A stretch of DNA of 64,000 bases from assembly GCA_032158295.1 (NCBI GenBank), contig CM063245.1, forward strand, positions 1,860,001 through 1,924,000. The letters run 5' to 3'. Below, one piece after another: positions 56,501 through 64,000 of the stretch (positions are counted from its first letter, which is position 1; each line of letters begins with the position of its first letter). Both the position numbers and the translations under genes were made by a program. The notes beneath the pieces were generated by a model. It searched no databases and had not been told where the DNA came from. It saw only the letters and a program-made list of their open reading frames with translations. The DNA comes from Pycnopodia helianthoides (Eukaryota; Echinodermata; Asteroidea; Forcipulatida; Asteriidae).

Positions 56501-59500
56501 GTGTATGGGTGTTCGCCTTCTCTTACATCACCACGCAAAAGCTTGCACCGAATCACCTGCAATACGACTTTCTCTGTAGTCTGAGGAATTTCAACTTAAA
56601 CGTTAGGCTGTGACTAAGCAAGTCATTGTACCACACATTATTCAAATCTAACTCGTAATTTGGCTAAGCCGTATCGAAATTGGCGGCTACAGCTACGGCT
56701 ACTGCTTTGGGTGTTGCTAAGGAGGTACTTTCTAGCCGTAGCCATAGCTGTTGCCGCAATTTCGGACATGTCCTTATTCTGTATGCATATGACACCAAGG
56801 AAGCCGGCTCTGTGATTAAAAATGGTGAACTTATTCGTTAGGCAAATCACCTCCAAACAAACAAGTCCCAGAATCCTAATTACAATCGTTATCCATTTGC
56901 TCGTTATAAACGCTCACCCGTGAAAGACGACCACATCAGCCAGGATGCCAAACATCTGATAGGTTCCCGAGGCCTCGTTAATTCTCTTAATGATGTGATT
57001 GATGAGCTCGGTGATTCGAAGTGGGACTGAAGGCCACCTCTCTGATTGGTAACGCACTTCCAGCATTTGGAATAAGGCACGGGCTGAAATGACAACGCGA
57101 GAGAACCTTCATCATTATTAATGTGGGAGAGCTCAGGGACCAGGGCCCAATTATTTTCATAGAGCTGCCTAATCACAGAAAGTAGCGTAGCACAACAAAA
57201 TTGTGCTTACCAAGATAAGGTTACCAGCCAAACTACCATATGTCTCTTGTACAATTTGTGACTGGTATCCTGCTCATTTCTGCTACGCAGAAAATTGTTA
57301 AGCAATATTTTCTGCTTAAGCAGCTCTATGAAATTGGGCCCAGGTAATAAGACCAGTGGGGAGTTAATGCCTGTACAAATACCTCTAGTAATAAATAAAT
57401 AACTATGACAACTTATAAAGCGCACAAAATCGTTCTAAGTGCCTGTGGCAATGAATAGGTAACAAGATCAAGATGACTAAAATATGAAATACAAGGATAT
57501 ATCGTTGAAAACCCAGAAAAACAACATTATGCCAATGCTTCAATAAAAAGATAAGTTTTTAGATTTTACTTAACTGGTTTAAGAAAACTGATGATTTGAC
57601 ATAATGATGGTTACTTATTCCATAGACACAGTGTGGCACTAAGATTGGTAATGCACCTAAAAGAACCCAGAACACTTATCGTGGAAGAGTAGGGGTTATA
57701 CCTCAGTGTTTCTGGTTCAATTAGCAAGCACCCTTGTTTACAGGTTCCCTCAGGCTTGTGAGCTACAGTGATTAAGTTCACTTATGAGGCATCCTTGGTT
57801 TCATTACCAGAAACATGTAATATTTACAATCTAATAATCTGTGAAATTCTTGGTTGGTTTGCCTGAGCAGTCCGAAATCTGGGATTGGATTTTGAAGTAT
57901 CGGGTTAATACCTGTATAGTTCTTTTTTAAATGCCTGAAAAATTTAATACAGAACCTTTGAGGTAGCAGGATCTCATTTAATAAAAGCGCCAATAAGCCT
58001 GGATTTCTGGCCGGCGGTGGAGAGTTAACACAACTCAACGGGGGAGAAAATATCCAATTACGCAGTCAGGAAGTGTGTGGTTGTTATTAACTTTAATATG
58101 AAGACAGGGAATAAATATCCAAATTGATTTAGATGTTATTATTACTACTTGAAAGGAACATTACAGAATTGGTTAAGAACAAAACTTGTAAAATATACTT
58201 TTTGATCACAGATTTACATAAAACTTACACGGTCTAATGATGATGATAGTAGAAAACATCCCTTGAAATATTTCTGTCTGAAATGCCATATTTGATGAGA
58301 AATGAATAAACTAATTTTCCGATTGGAGTTTATCGCTCAGTGAGCGTTTTATTCATTTGTTGAATCTATATGATTTAATCGGTTTTTCACTATATTCTCG
58401 TGACCCAGATGGCCGATCGATCTCAAACTTCTACAGGTTTGTCAGTTTATGTATAGGGTGGATTACATAAAGTGCTTACACTGCCAGCAACTGTTTTGTT
58501 AGCAAAAACCAATTCTGTAATGTTCCTTTAGATTTAGTGGGAAATTAGAGTTGAAAATGTAAGACTTCTCACAAGAACACCATAATATCTTGCCCTAAAG
58601 TTAGGGCCATACTTTGGTAATGATCCCCCCTCCCTAAAAATAGAAAGAAAAAGAAAATAAATAAAAAAATGTGTAATTGTGAAAGCTTACTTGTTATAAA
58701 AATGGTAATGGTAGTAAGCATCCTGTGAATTTACTTCATCTGAAATGCCCCTGTTGATTAGAAAGAAGAAAATTGAATCTGAGAAACGATTCATGCATGA
58801 ATCGTTTCTCAGATTTCTCAAGGTTGGTGTCCCGTTTGCAAATGCTGCGGCCAGAGATGCGATTGGTACCCGCTGTCACCCCGCTAAACATGGATGGATT
58901 CGACATTCTTGTGAAAATTTTGTGAAAATATATTGTTTTTCTCAGGAAGTAGACACTGTATTCAGTTGAAACTTTAACATGTGACTTTCATAGTATCCTT
59001 CTGAATAATTCTGCCAATAAAAGCATTATGTTGACAAAAAACAATCTATGACCACTATAGGTAGGACACTATTGGTAATTACTCAAAATAATTGTTAGCA
59101 TAAAAACTTACTTGGTAACGAGCAATGGAGAGCTGTTGATAGTATAAAACATTGTGAGAAACGGCTCCCTCTGAAGTAACGTAGTTTTTGAGAAAGAAGT
59201 AATTTCTCAGTAAAATATTTGGATTGATTTTGAGACCTCACGCGTGAGGTCTCGAAATCAAGCATCTGAAAGCACACAACTTCGTGTGACAAGGGTGTTT
59301 TTTCTTCCATTATTATCTCGAAACTTCGACAACCAATTGAGTTCAAATTTTCACAGGTTTGTTATTTTGTGCATATGTTGAGATACACAAAGTGAGAAGA
59401 CTGGTCTTTGACAATTACCAAAGGTGTCCAGTGTCTTTAAAGAGACTGCCCTCACAAATGTTTCAAGTCACTCCTTTTGTGAGCAAGGGACAAGGTTCAT

Positions 59501-62500
59501 TACATTTTCAGGAAAAAAAAATCTGATTAATGATAATTGGGAAGCAATTCAGTAAGTAAATAACATGCTGAGTGGTATTACCGGTGTATCTGAACCCATG
59601 AATAAATCCCCCTGCTGATTTGCGGTTGTCCACAGCGTGGGATATGGCCCCGGCGAAGAAGAGATCGGGAGTCTCTGTGGACTCGTAGTTGGCGCCCATC
59701 TTTGGGAACTTACTCAGGCTTGACGGGCCCATCATCGGCTTAGAATCACTGTGGGTTAGAAAATTAAAAGATATTAAAAAGGAAACAAAATAGTTTTTTC
59801 AATATTTCTCTCATGTTTTCTCTCTCTATATCATTTTGTATGACACAAAGGGTTTGGGGAAAAAAGAAAGAAGTAAAGCAGAAAAGGAATGTTATGTTTA
59901 AATTTTTGCTGTCGTTGTAGTTAAGTGCAGTATGCCTGCCTTTTTGCTTTTACTCTTTCTACCATCATTGATAATGGGTTAGGCAAGAAAAAGAACAAAA
60001 AAGAAATTCCTTTATAATAATAATAATAATAGTAATAACAATAATAACTGATTCTTTTATAGCACATTTTACAATAACGTATCAATGCGCTTTACATTAG
60101 TGCCCTGGTCATTGGGCCAATAGCATTCCTGTACTCTTTCTCAGCTCCCTGGGGAGTATACAGCCCTGTGCTCTACCCTCGCAGGTACCCATTTATACCC
60201 CTGGGTGAAGAGAAGCAATTATGGTAAAGCATCTTGCTTAAGGACACAAGTGTCATGACCGGGACCCGAACCCACACCCCGATGACTCAAACAACAGAAC
60301 TTGAATCCGATGCTCTAAACCGCTCGGCCACGACACCCTAACTATTTTTTTAATTCATTTATGGCTCTAAGCTAACTCAACTTGCTAAAATTAGTTTATT
60401 TATACAAGAAAAAATTGGTAAATGTTGACGTAAAAAGACAGCATGTCACTTTGCGATTCATGTCAATGGAGCCACATTTCTTATCATCCATAAAATATAA
60501 AAAAACCATCAGCTGAAAATACACTAAGTACACAATTAATAAAAGAGCGGCTCCTCTGAAGATCCTTGCCTATCAAAGTGGCGCTGAAAGTGTCGGATAT
60601 TGATTTCTGGAAAACAAATGACGGCACGCGTGACTGAGCGTGCTAACATAAAGTAGAACAGATTGCCCCCTTCTGCCTCCCACTGACTTCGCTTCCCCGC
60701 TGTAGACGAGGCTGTCTGATGGATGCATTTACTCGAACCGGCGTAGCGTAATGGTGCTTAATTGCATGGCCTCCTGACGCCGGTGTCCCGTCTTTTTCAA
60801 TTTGCATCCCGTATTTTGGCTCCTTTTGTATTTTTTGGTTTTTTTAGATTCAATTCTTCCCACACTCACCTCATCAGATGGTCAAGTGATGCTTGGTAAA
60901 ACACATTAGACGATCCGGGTCGAGTTTGGGCAGAGCTTTTTTAATCTATAAGCATTCTAGTTCATCCTTGTACACATTATCTCTGCCGGAATCTTTGAAT
61001 AAATCAATTTGAGTCTAAACTAATCTCTGTTACCTAGCAAGTTGAGCTAGCTTTATAGGACCATTGAACTATACAAAAACCCACCCTATCCATCAACACT
61101 GAAACTAGAGTAAGACTTTAGGGGGGGGGGTGGCACAAGGGGGTGCACCATTTTTTTCTCAAGAGCACTTCTGACCAATCAAAACTGTACTTTCCATTTG
61201 CATATAAACTGTTTCTTAACCCTCCTACTGTCGGTGACTCTTGGCAACATTTTCCAGTGAGTTGACCAACCTTTTGAAACCATTTGACTACCAAGGTTGT
61301 GTACAGTGGCAGTGGCACAACTATGCACATAACTAACTGTGTACTTGTACATGCATTCCCTCATGGTATCATATTGCAGGCTGGCATAGTTGATCTATCA
61401 TTCAAAACCACAGTGAATGGTATTGAATGGTCAGACAGCAAGAGGGTTAAACAAGCCCTATTTTCAGCGCTCCTGTTATGCCATCTACTATTTTTTCATA
61501 AGATAATCTGACGTTGTCTGAAAATACATTGTCTGAGTGTTAATGGAAAAACAGTTGTAAAAACATTGAAATGATCACATTACAGCTTATAAATGTAACA
61601 TTTTAGTCTGGTAATTCTGAATCTCAAAAGCCCAGATTTCAAAATGGGGGGGGGGGGGTCAAGAATTTTGAAACATAAACAATGACTCATGTACACGTGT
61701 GACATCGGTTACCTCTGACTCAGTTTATCAATTAATGATTAATGCATGTAAAAGAACCCAGTTACACTTATCGCTAAATATATTGAAGGTGTTTTAACCA
61801 TCACAGTAGAGGCACCACCTTCGTACTTGGATGTTCTGTTTGTGTTGGATCAATTTGTGACAACAGCAAGTCTACCCCATCACTAAGAGAAAGGTGCTTA
61901 GTGATGGGGCGACGGATCCTCTTGCATTTATTCTTTTTATCAACATTTCGTCGACTCAGTGCTGTAAGGTCGCTGATTGCAGTCTCAAATCGTACTGATC
62001 AAAAGGTGGTTAAGTGAAAAATGCGAATAAGTTTGAAAAAACCAAATCCAAACTAAATCTTCTAAGAAACTGAATGTTTCGTTCTGCCAAACTAATTTTT
62101 GGATACCACTCTTGATCAATAAACTCCATTTACCTGGAGCCCCAAAATATGAAAAACCAATTTGATGAACTCCATACAAACTGCACTAAAACCTTATAGT
62201 AGTCCTGAGCCGACCATTTATTAGTGCACAGCCACAATCATGGGTACACTTTTTGTTACAAAGACACCAAAACAACGACACATAAATATTGAGTAACTCT
62301 TTGCAGATCTGTATTTGACAAACTCAGTACTTTCTACTCTTCATTTACACAGCACTGGTTAATTAATTTACAAACAACACTGAAATAACTGTTACATCAC
62401 TGGTTTTCAAACTGTTGTTCATAACATGGCACGAAAAAAATGTGTACCCATGACTGTGGCTGTGCACATTAGTTACCTACTTGTTAAAGATGCTATTGTC

Positions 62501-64000
62501 AAACTTGAACCCCAAGCAGCGGATGACCTTATCGTAGGGCTCCCTCAGGGCAAAGTTATCCGGCATCATGTGCGCGACGTGCTCCTCTATACTATGATCG
62601 GTCACATTCTCCTCGCGTGCCAGATCCACCTCGTACTGGTCCACGAGCACCAGACGGCCATCGGATCGCTTCAGGATGGCCATGTCGCTGATGTCGCCCT
62701 CTAGGATGCCGTCCAGGGATTTGAGTTGGTATGTGTCCAGTAGGCCGTTGTTGACGGCTCTGTGGGTAGGATGAGAAGAGAGTCAAGGACCTTGTCACTG
62801 GAAGGCAATTTTGACAGGCAACTTGGAGGCACCCAACTGCAGCGCCTGCCACAGGACCACTTTAGCTATACAGGAGTCATTTTTACAAACACTGTCTTAA
62901 CCTTACAGTGCCAGCCTTGTTTTAGTAATTCTGTATCCACAGGCCGGCCATTTAAAAAAAAAATTAAAAAAATATTTATGTCGAGTAGTAGAACGAAAGG
63001 AAACGTTGGCGGCCTGTGGATGGAGATTCAGTATGACATTTCAGAACATTGGCGGCGCTCGAAGGGTTCCGTGCCGGTCGTGTTTTGGCATTTCTTTATC
63101 CAGAGGGCATTTTTATATTTTTGGGGGTTGAGTAGTAGAACGTATGGAACGTGCGCCTGTGGTGGTACTCTTGAGTTCCGACGTGGCAGCATGAAGGGTT
63201 AAGTTAAAGGCCATATCACACAGGGCAATTTACAGTCAACCAGCTCCAGCAATCTCCAATAAGAAAATCATTCCTTTCAGTTCTCTCATTATTTTCCTTA
63301 AATGGTAAGTTACGGTCAGAGAAATGTAATTTGTGCTGTTGAAGTGTTCCCTGTGCATGCAGTGCAGTTGGTTGCCTCCAAGTTGCCTGAAAAAAATTGC
63401 CCTGTGTGACAAGGCCCTTTCAATCCCAAAGAAAAATATATGAATATTCAAATGTGAATGCCTTTTCTTCTTGGACATTGCCTGGAACTGGTTGCCTGTA
63501 AATTGCCTCATGTGACAAGGCCCTCAAGAACAAATGTCTCCAAATGTGTCAGTTTTAAACAGAGGTACATATTAGTTATTTGTGAACAAATATCCTTGCA
63601 AACTGCTCAGCAGTGACAAAGCCTGCTAAGCGTAAACATAAACAACCATACTGTACATAAAGTGTTAGTAACTGGGCCCAATTTCATAGAACTGCTTAAG
63701 CACAAAAAGTAGCTAAGCAAAACAAAATAAGTTACCAGAATAAGGTTACCGGCCAAACTACCATGTCACATGTACAACTTGTGACTGGTATCCTGCTGAT
63801 TTCTGCTTATTGTTAAGCAATATTTTCTGCTTCAGCAGCTCTATGAAATTGGGCCCTGGTCCCAACCGAATGTGCTTAGCGGGTGTAAGCTTTGTTAATC
63901 AGTTCTCACCTCAGATCCCCCACATAGTGTGTCTCCCACGCCATGCGCACCCGTGACCTAGCAACCATGTGGATGACGTTGGTCGATCCGATGATGTGGT
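38565..64000 (-). CDS. FOXRED2: FOXRED2/ERFAD-like FAD-dependent oxidoreductase, C-terminal two thirds
   Basis: Exons in transcript order: 64000-63910 (continues past the window), 62759-62481, 59748-59582, 57083-56918, 55419-55292, 42697-42587, 40127-40025, 38823-38565 (stop TAA 38567-38565). All junctions are in phase and no frameshift is needed over 1304 nt (about 433 residues). Diagnostic segments: [109 protein letters not shown]. These match my memory of FOXRED2 (ERFAD), a flavoprotein of the ER lumen that works with ERdj5, OS-9 and SEL1L in ER-associated degradation. The signal peptide and the FAD-binding GxGxxG lie upstream of the window. The protein ends ASPVWAHK, so no KDEL-type ER retrieval signal is visible. 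One intron (42698-55291) is 12.6 kb and repeat-filled. Confidence 0.9.
39211..39890. repeat. 4 x 170-bp tandem repeat with CRE palindromes
   Basis: Units start at 39211, 39381, 39551 and 39721 and are nearly identical; the last one diverges after about 39858. Each contains CAATAGACCGTATTGAATA immediately before a TGACGTCA palindrome. An inverted partial match (TTCAATACAGTCTATTGCGT) occurs at about 39981-40000, so the array seems to be an amplified piece of a larger inverted-repeat element. It lies in a FOXRED2 intron. Confidence 0.9.
40385..40745. repeat. SINE tail and three ~56-bp tandem units
   Basis: AATAATAATAACACAAATTT then GCAAAGCGCC near 40388-40422 is a SINE-type tail. At about 40588-40745 a unit containing GCGTCAGTCATAAGCAATGC repeats three times with small changes. 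Confidence 0.6.
41874..42045 (-). mobile_element. tRNA-derived SINE, family S
   Basis: Minus strand: TTAGGTTGGCTCAGTGGTTT (A-box region), then CCCGGTTCGAATCCCACC (B box), then the body (CTGATTGCGTGTGTTTTTAC in this copy). The same family, more complete, is at 53395-53575. Confidence 0.6.
42109..42303. mobile_element. foldback element family E, copy 4
   Basis: GGGCCCCATTTCATAGAGCT at the left and AGCTCTATGAAATTGGGCCC at the right; complete ~195-bp copy. Confidence 0.75.
42328..42515. mobile_element. foldback element family E, copy 5
   Basis: GGGCCCAGCTTCATAGGGCT at the left and GGCTGTATGAAATTGAACCC at the right; separated from copy 4 by only 24 bases. Confidence 0.7.
42755..42900 (-). mobile_element. 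3' end of a non-LTR retrotransposon
   Basis: Shares AACCAGGGTAGCCCC ... CTGTTCTCCCTGGGGGCC with 12870-13000 and has a TTTA-repeat tail at about 42759-42780. Only the 3' UTR is left. Confidence 0.55.
42950..43225 (+). mobile_element. tRNA-derived SINE
   Basis: Head GTGGCTGAGCGGTCCACCAC (Leu/Ser-like A box) with a decayed B box. Body: GACACTTGTGTCCTTAAGCA, then GAACCCAGTTACACTTATCG, then TCTGGCAGTGGCAGCTGAAT. Related pieces are at 2740-2835, 52043-52260, 57640-57760 and about 61738-61780. Confidence 0.65.
43366..43779. mobile_element. TTAA-flanked element with degenerate internal tandem repeats
   Basis: TTAACCCTAA at the left and TTAGGGTTAA at the right. Inside, GGATTTGGGCTA-like motifs repeat about eight times at ~40-bp spacing with strong divergence. 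piggyBac-like by its ends. Confidence 0.5.
45664..46217. mobile_element. hAT-like non-autonomous element with 8-bp target duplication
   Basis: ATTAAGTG occurs at 45664-45671 and again at 46210-46217. Between them, CAGCGGCGGC opens the element (45672) and GCCGCCGCTG closes it (46209). Eight-base duplications and CAG-type termini are typical of hAT transposons. Three long G/C-runs lie inside, and the last 64 bp (46146-46209) form their own near-perfect hairpin. No transposase. Confidence 0.8.
46390..46586. mobile_element. foldback element family E, copy 6
   Basis: GGGCCCAATTTCATAGAGAT at the left and AGCTCTATGAAATTGGGCCC at the right. Confidence 0.75.
46815..47205 (-). mobile_element. foldback element family A, copy 7
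   Basis: Full-length copy (AAAGGAACATTACAGAATTG to CGATTCTGTAATGCTCCTTT), with the central CGCTCACTGAGCG hairpin intact. Confidence 0.75.
47436..48718. repeat. 48-bp minisatellite, ~27 copies
   Basis: Unit AACTACAGGTAGCTTTAGCG plus CTGGGGGTACTCACTGATAC plus GACAACCC, with scattered single-base variants and one 47-bp unit near 48325. Because 48 is a multiple of three and the unit lacks stops in several frames, long open frames exist on both strands (314 and 320 codons). These are artefacts of periodicity. It lies in the 12.6-kb FOXRED2 intron. Confidence 0.95.
48719..49750. other. intronic stretch, no recognisable feature
   Basis: Short open frames without family motifs; no repeat of this stretch found elsewhere in the window. 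Confidence 0.35.
49752..49890 (+). mobile_element. tRNA-like body in inverted repeats, family I, copy 3
   Basis: The 73-nt body 49799-49871 folds like a tRNA: seven-pair acceptor stem (one G-U), D arm GCTCAGTTGGTAGAGC, an anticodon stem with four pairs and a loop reading ACGTTAA (candidate anticodon GTT, but C instead of T at position 33), and a T arm GTTGGTTCAAATCCCGC with one mismatch. The flanks GAACAAAGATATTGAC and TCAATTTTTCTTTGTTC are imperfect inverted repeats. The same flanks are present in two other copies, so this is a mobile tRNA-derived unit rather than a lone tRNA gene. Confidence 0.6.
50051..50224. repeat. (AAAC)n microsatellite, ~43 perfect copies
   Basis: 174 bp of uninterrupted AAAC. 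The long Cys-Leu-Phe-Val and Lys-Gln-Thr-Asn frames across it are products of the repeat. Confidence 0.98.
50225..52042. other. intronic stretch with one shared repeat piece
   Basis: CCCAAACAAGGCTAAAAGCC with neighbours (about 51413-51460) recurs at 56037-56082. Otherwise no gene, RNA or repeat was recognised. Confidence 0.4.
52043..52260 (+). mobile_element. tRNA-derived SINE (3' part)
   Basis: B box GGGTTCGAATCCCCACC, then ACTTGTGTCCATGAGCAAAA, then GAACCCAGAACATTTATCGC; related to 42950-43225. Confidence 0.6.
52664..53127. repeat. G-rich element and G-rich minisatellite
   Basis: 52664-52890 (GGGGGGCACAAGGTGCCCC, then ATAAGATAATCTGA) matches the flanks of 61118-61620. It continues into 52891-53127, a ~20-bp G-rich repeat built on GGGGCACAAGGAAGGGGGC. 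The Pro-rich frames on the minus strand are by-products. Confidence 0.7.
53395..53575 (-). mobile_element. tRNA-derived SINE, family S
   Basis: Minus strand: TAGGATGGCGTAGTGGTATC, then ACCCCGGTTTGAATCCCGC, then a body shared with 41874-42045 (plus-strand TCAGGTAGGGACTGAAAACC). Confidence 0.6.
54840..54990. mobile_element. foldback element family E, copy 7 (decayed)
   Basis: TTTTCTGCTAAGCAAAAACA ... TTTTTGTGCTTAAGCAGCTC, with altered ends; abuts the 55003-55268 element. Confidence 0.45.
55003..55268. mobile_element. 266-bp element with ~55-bp inverted ends
   Basis: AATAGACCGATCCATTAAGC at both ends (inverted), with similarity continuing through GACCAATCACA in each arm, so each end carries a CCAAT-box-like sequence. 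No open frame. Intronic in FOXRED2. Confidence 0.75.
56655..56768. mobile_element. short inverted-repeat element family L, decayed copy
   Basis: GGCTACAGCTACGGCTAC, then GTTGCTAAGGA, then GCCGTAGCCATAGC; related to 23866-23999. Confidence 0.45.
57141..57344. mobile_element. foldback element family E, copy 8
   Basis: GGGCCCAATTATTTTCATAG at the left and AGCTCTATGAAATTGGGCCC at the right. It begins about 57 bp upstream of a FOXRED2 exon (56918-57083), outside the exon. Confidence 0.7.
57640..57760 (+). mobile_element. SINE 3' fragment
   Basis: AAAAGAACCCAGAACACTTA, then TCGTGGAAGAG, as in 52043-52260. Confidence 0.45.
58152..58530 (+). mobile_element. foldback element family A, copy 8
   Basis: AAAGGAACATTACAGAATTG to CTGTAATGTTCCTTTA; nearly full length. 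Confidence 0.75.
58776..58815. repeat. perfect 40-bp palindrome without spacer
   Basis: AATCTGAGAAACGATTCATG followed directly by its exact reverse complement. It appears to be the hairpin centre of a decayed foldback element spanning roughly 58590-59000. Confidence 0.9.
59063..59441 (+). mobile_element. foldback element family C, copy 2
   Basis: GGACACTATTGGTAATTACT to AGGTGTCCAGTGTCTTTAA, with the same 22-bp central palindrome as copy 1. Confidence 0.75.
60017..60345 (-). mobile_element. full-length tRNA-derived SINE
   Basis: Minus strand: GTGGCCGAGCGGTTTAGAGC (Leu-like A box), then GTGTGGGTTCGGGTCCCGGT (B box), then GACACTTGTGTCCTTAAGCA, a body with CTCCCCAGGGAGC, ending at TATAAAAGAATCAG and a TTA-repeat tail at 60017-60050. 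Confidence 0.7.
61118..61620. mobile_element. G-rich element split by a piggyBac-like insertion
   Basis: G-run GGGGTGGCACAAGGGGGTGC, then TTTCCATTTGCATATAAAC, then the insertion (61216-61450), then CAGCGCTCCTGTTATGCC and ATAAGATAATCTGA. The uninterrupted relative is 52664-52890. Confidence 0.65.
61216..61450 (+). mobile_element. piggyBac-like foldback element family G, copy 2
   Basis: TTAA-CCCTCCTACTGTC at the left and GACAGCAAGAGGG-TTAA at the right, inserted in the G-rich element. Confidence 0.75.
62224..62467 (-). mobile_element. foldback element family H, copy 2
   Basis: GTGCACAGCCACAATCATGG at the left with its complement at the right end (CATGACTGTGGCTGTGCAC). It ends 14 bp before FOXRED2 exon 62481-62759, close to the splice donor of that exon. 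Confidence 0.7.
63207..63525. mobile_element. inverted-repeat element with partial duplicate
   Basis: AAAGGCCATATCACACAGGG at the left and CCCTGTGTGACAAGGCCCTTT at about 63399-63419, with a second right-end-like piece (CATGTGACAAGGCCCTC) near 63509-63525. The interior repeats TTGCCTG-type words. Confidence 0.5.
63674..63861. mobile_element. foldback element family E, copy 9
   Basis: GGGCCCAATTTCATAGAACT at the left and AGCTCTATGAAATTGGGCCC at the right. Confidence 0.75.

Overview
The window reads as nuclear DNA of a marine invertebrate deuterostome, most likely an echinoderm and plausibly a sea star. The evidence is intron-rich genes with GT-AG splice sites, animal-specific gene families, AT-rich introns, and very many short foldback repeats and tRNA-derived SINEs. 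The phylum is an inference from repeat style and protein resemblance; no database was searched. Only about 5.1 kb of the 64 kb is recognisably coding.

Layout: (1) positions 1-7127 hold a possible first exon of a leftward gene (546-622), a tandem-repeat element, a 5'-truncated non-LTR retrotransposon flanked by foldback elements, and an inverted-repeat element carrying a dead THAP zinc-finger exon. (2) 7128-18310 (+) is a CEP72-family centrosomal gene of 15 exons. One of its introns carries U12-type splice signals. Six single-base frameshifts are needed to join otherwise phase-consistent exons. (3) About 22180-31222 (+) is an SPSB3-like SPRY/SOCS-box gene of at least four coding exons with one similar frameshift. 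Its last intron is packed with nested mobile elements, including a 1.36-kb element studded with an 11-base motif. (4) 31223-38564 is the gap between the two convergent 3' ends, with SINE-like, piggyBac-like and other foldback repeats and a 38-bp minisatellite. (5) 38565-64000 (-) is the C-terminal two thirds of a FOXRED2/ERFAD-like ER flavoprotein gene, with eight exons in view and its 5' end outside the window. Its introns hold a 4 x 170-bp array, a 27 x 48-bp minisatellite, a 174-bp AAAC run, a hAT-like element with an exact 8-bp target duplication, and many foldback elements.

The three genes have no obvious shared pathway: centrosome organisation, ubiquitin-ligase substrate choice and ER-associated degradation. 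Most of the sequence is transposon-derived. At least ten repeat families recur within the window, and nested insertions fix the boundaries, target duplications and relative ages of several.

The best candidates for something undescribed are the 28734-30093 element, the THAP-remnant element at 5913-6713, the tRNA-like bodies enclosed by inverted repeats (three copies), and the shared modular arms of three foldback families. Whether the CEP72 frameshifts are assembly errors or real decay is the most important thing to settle for annotation.
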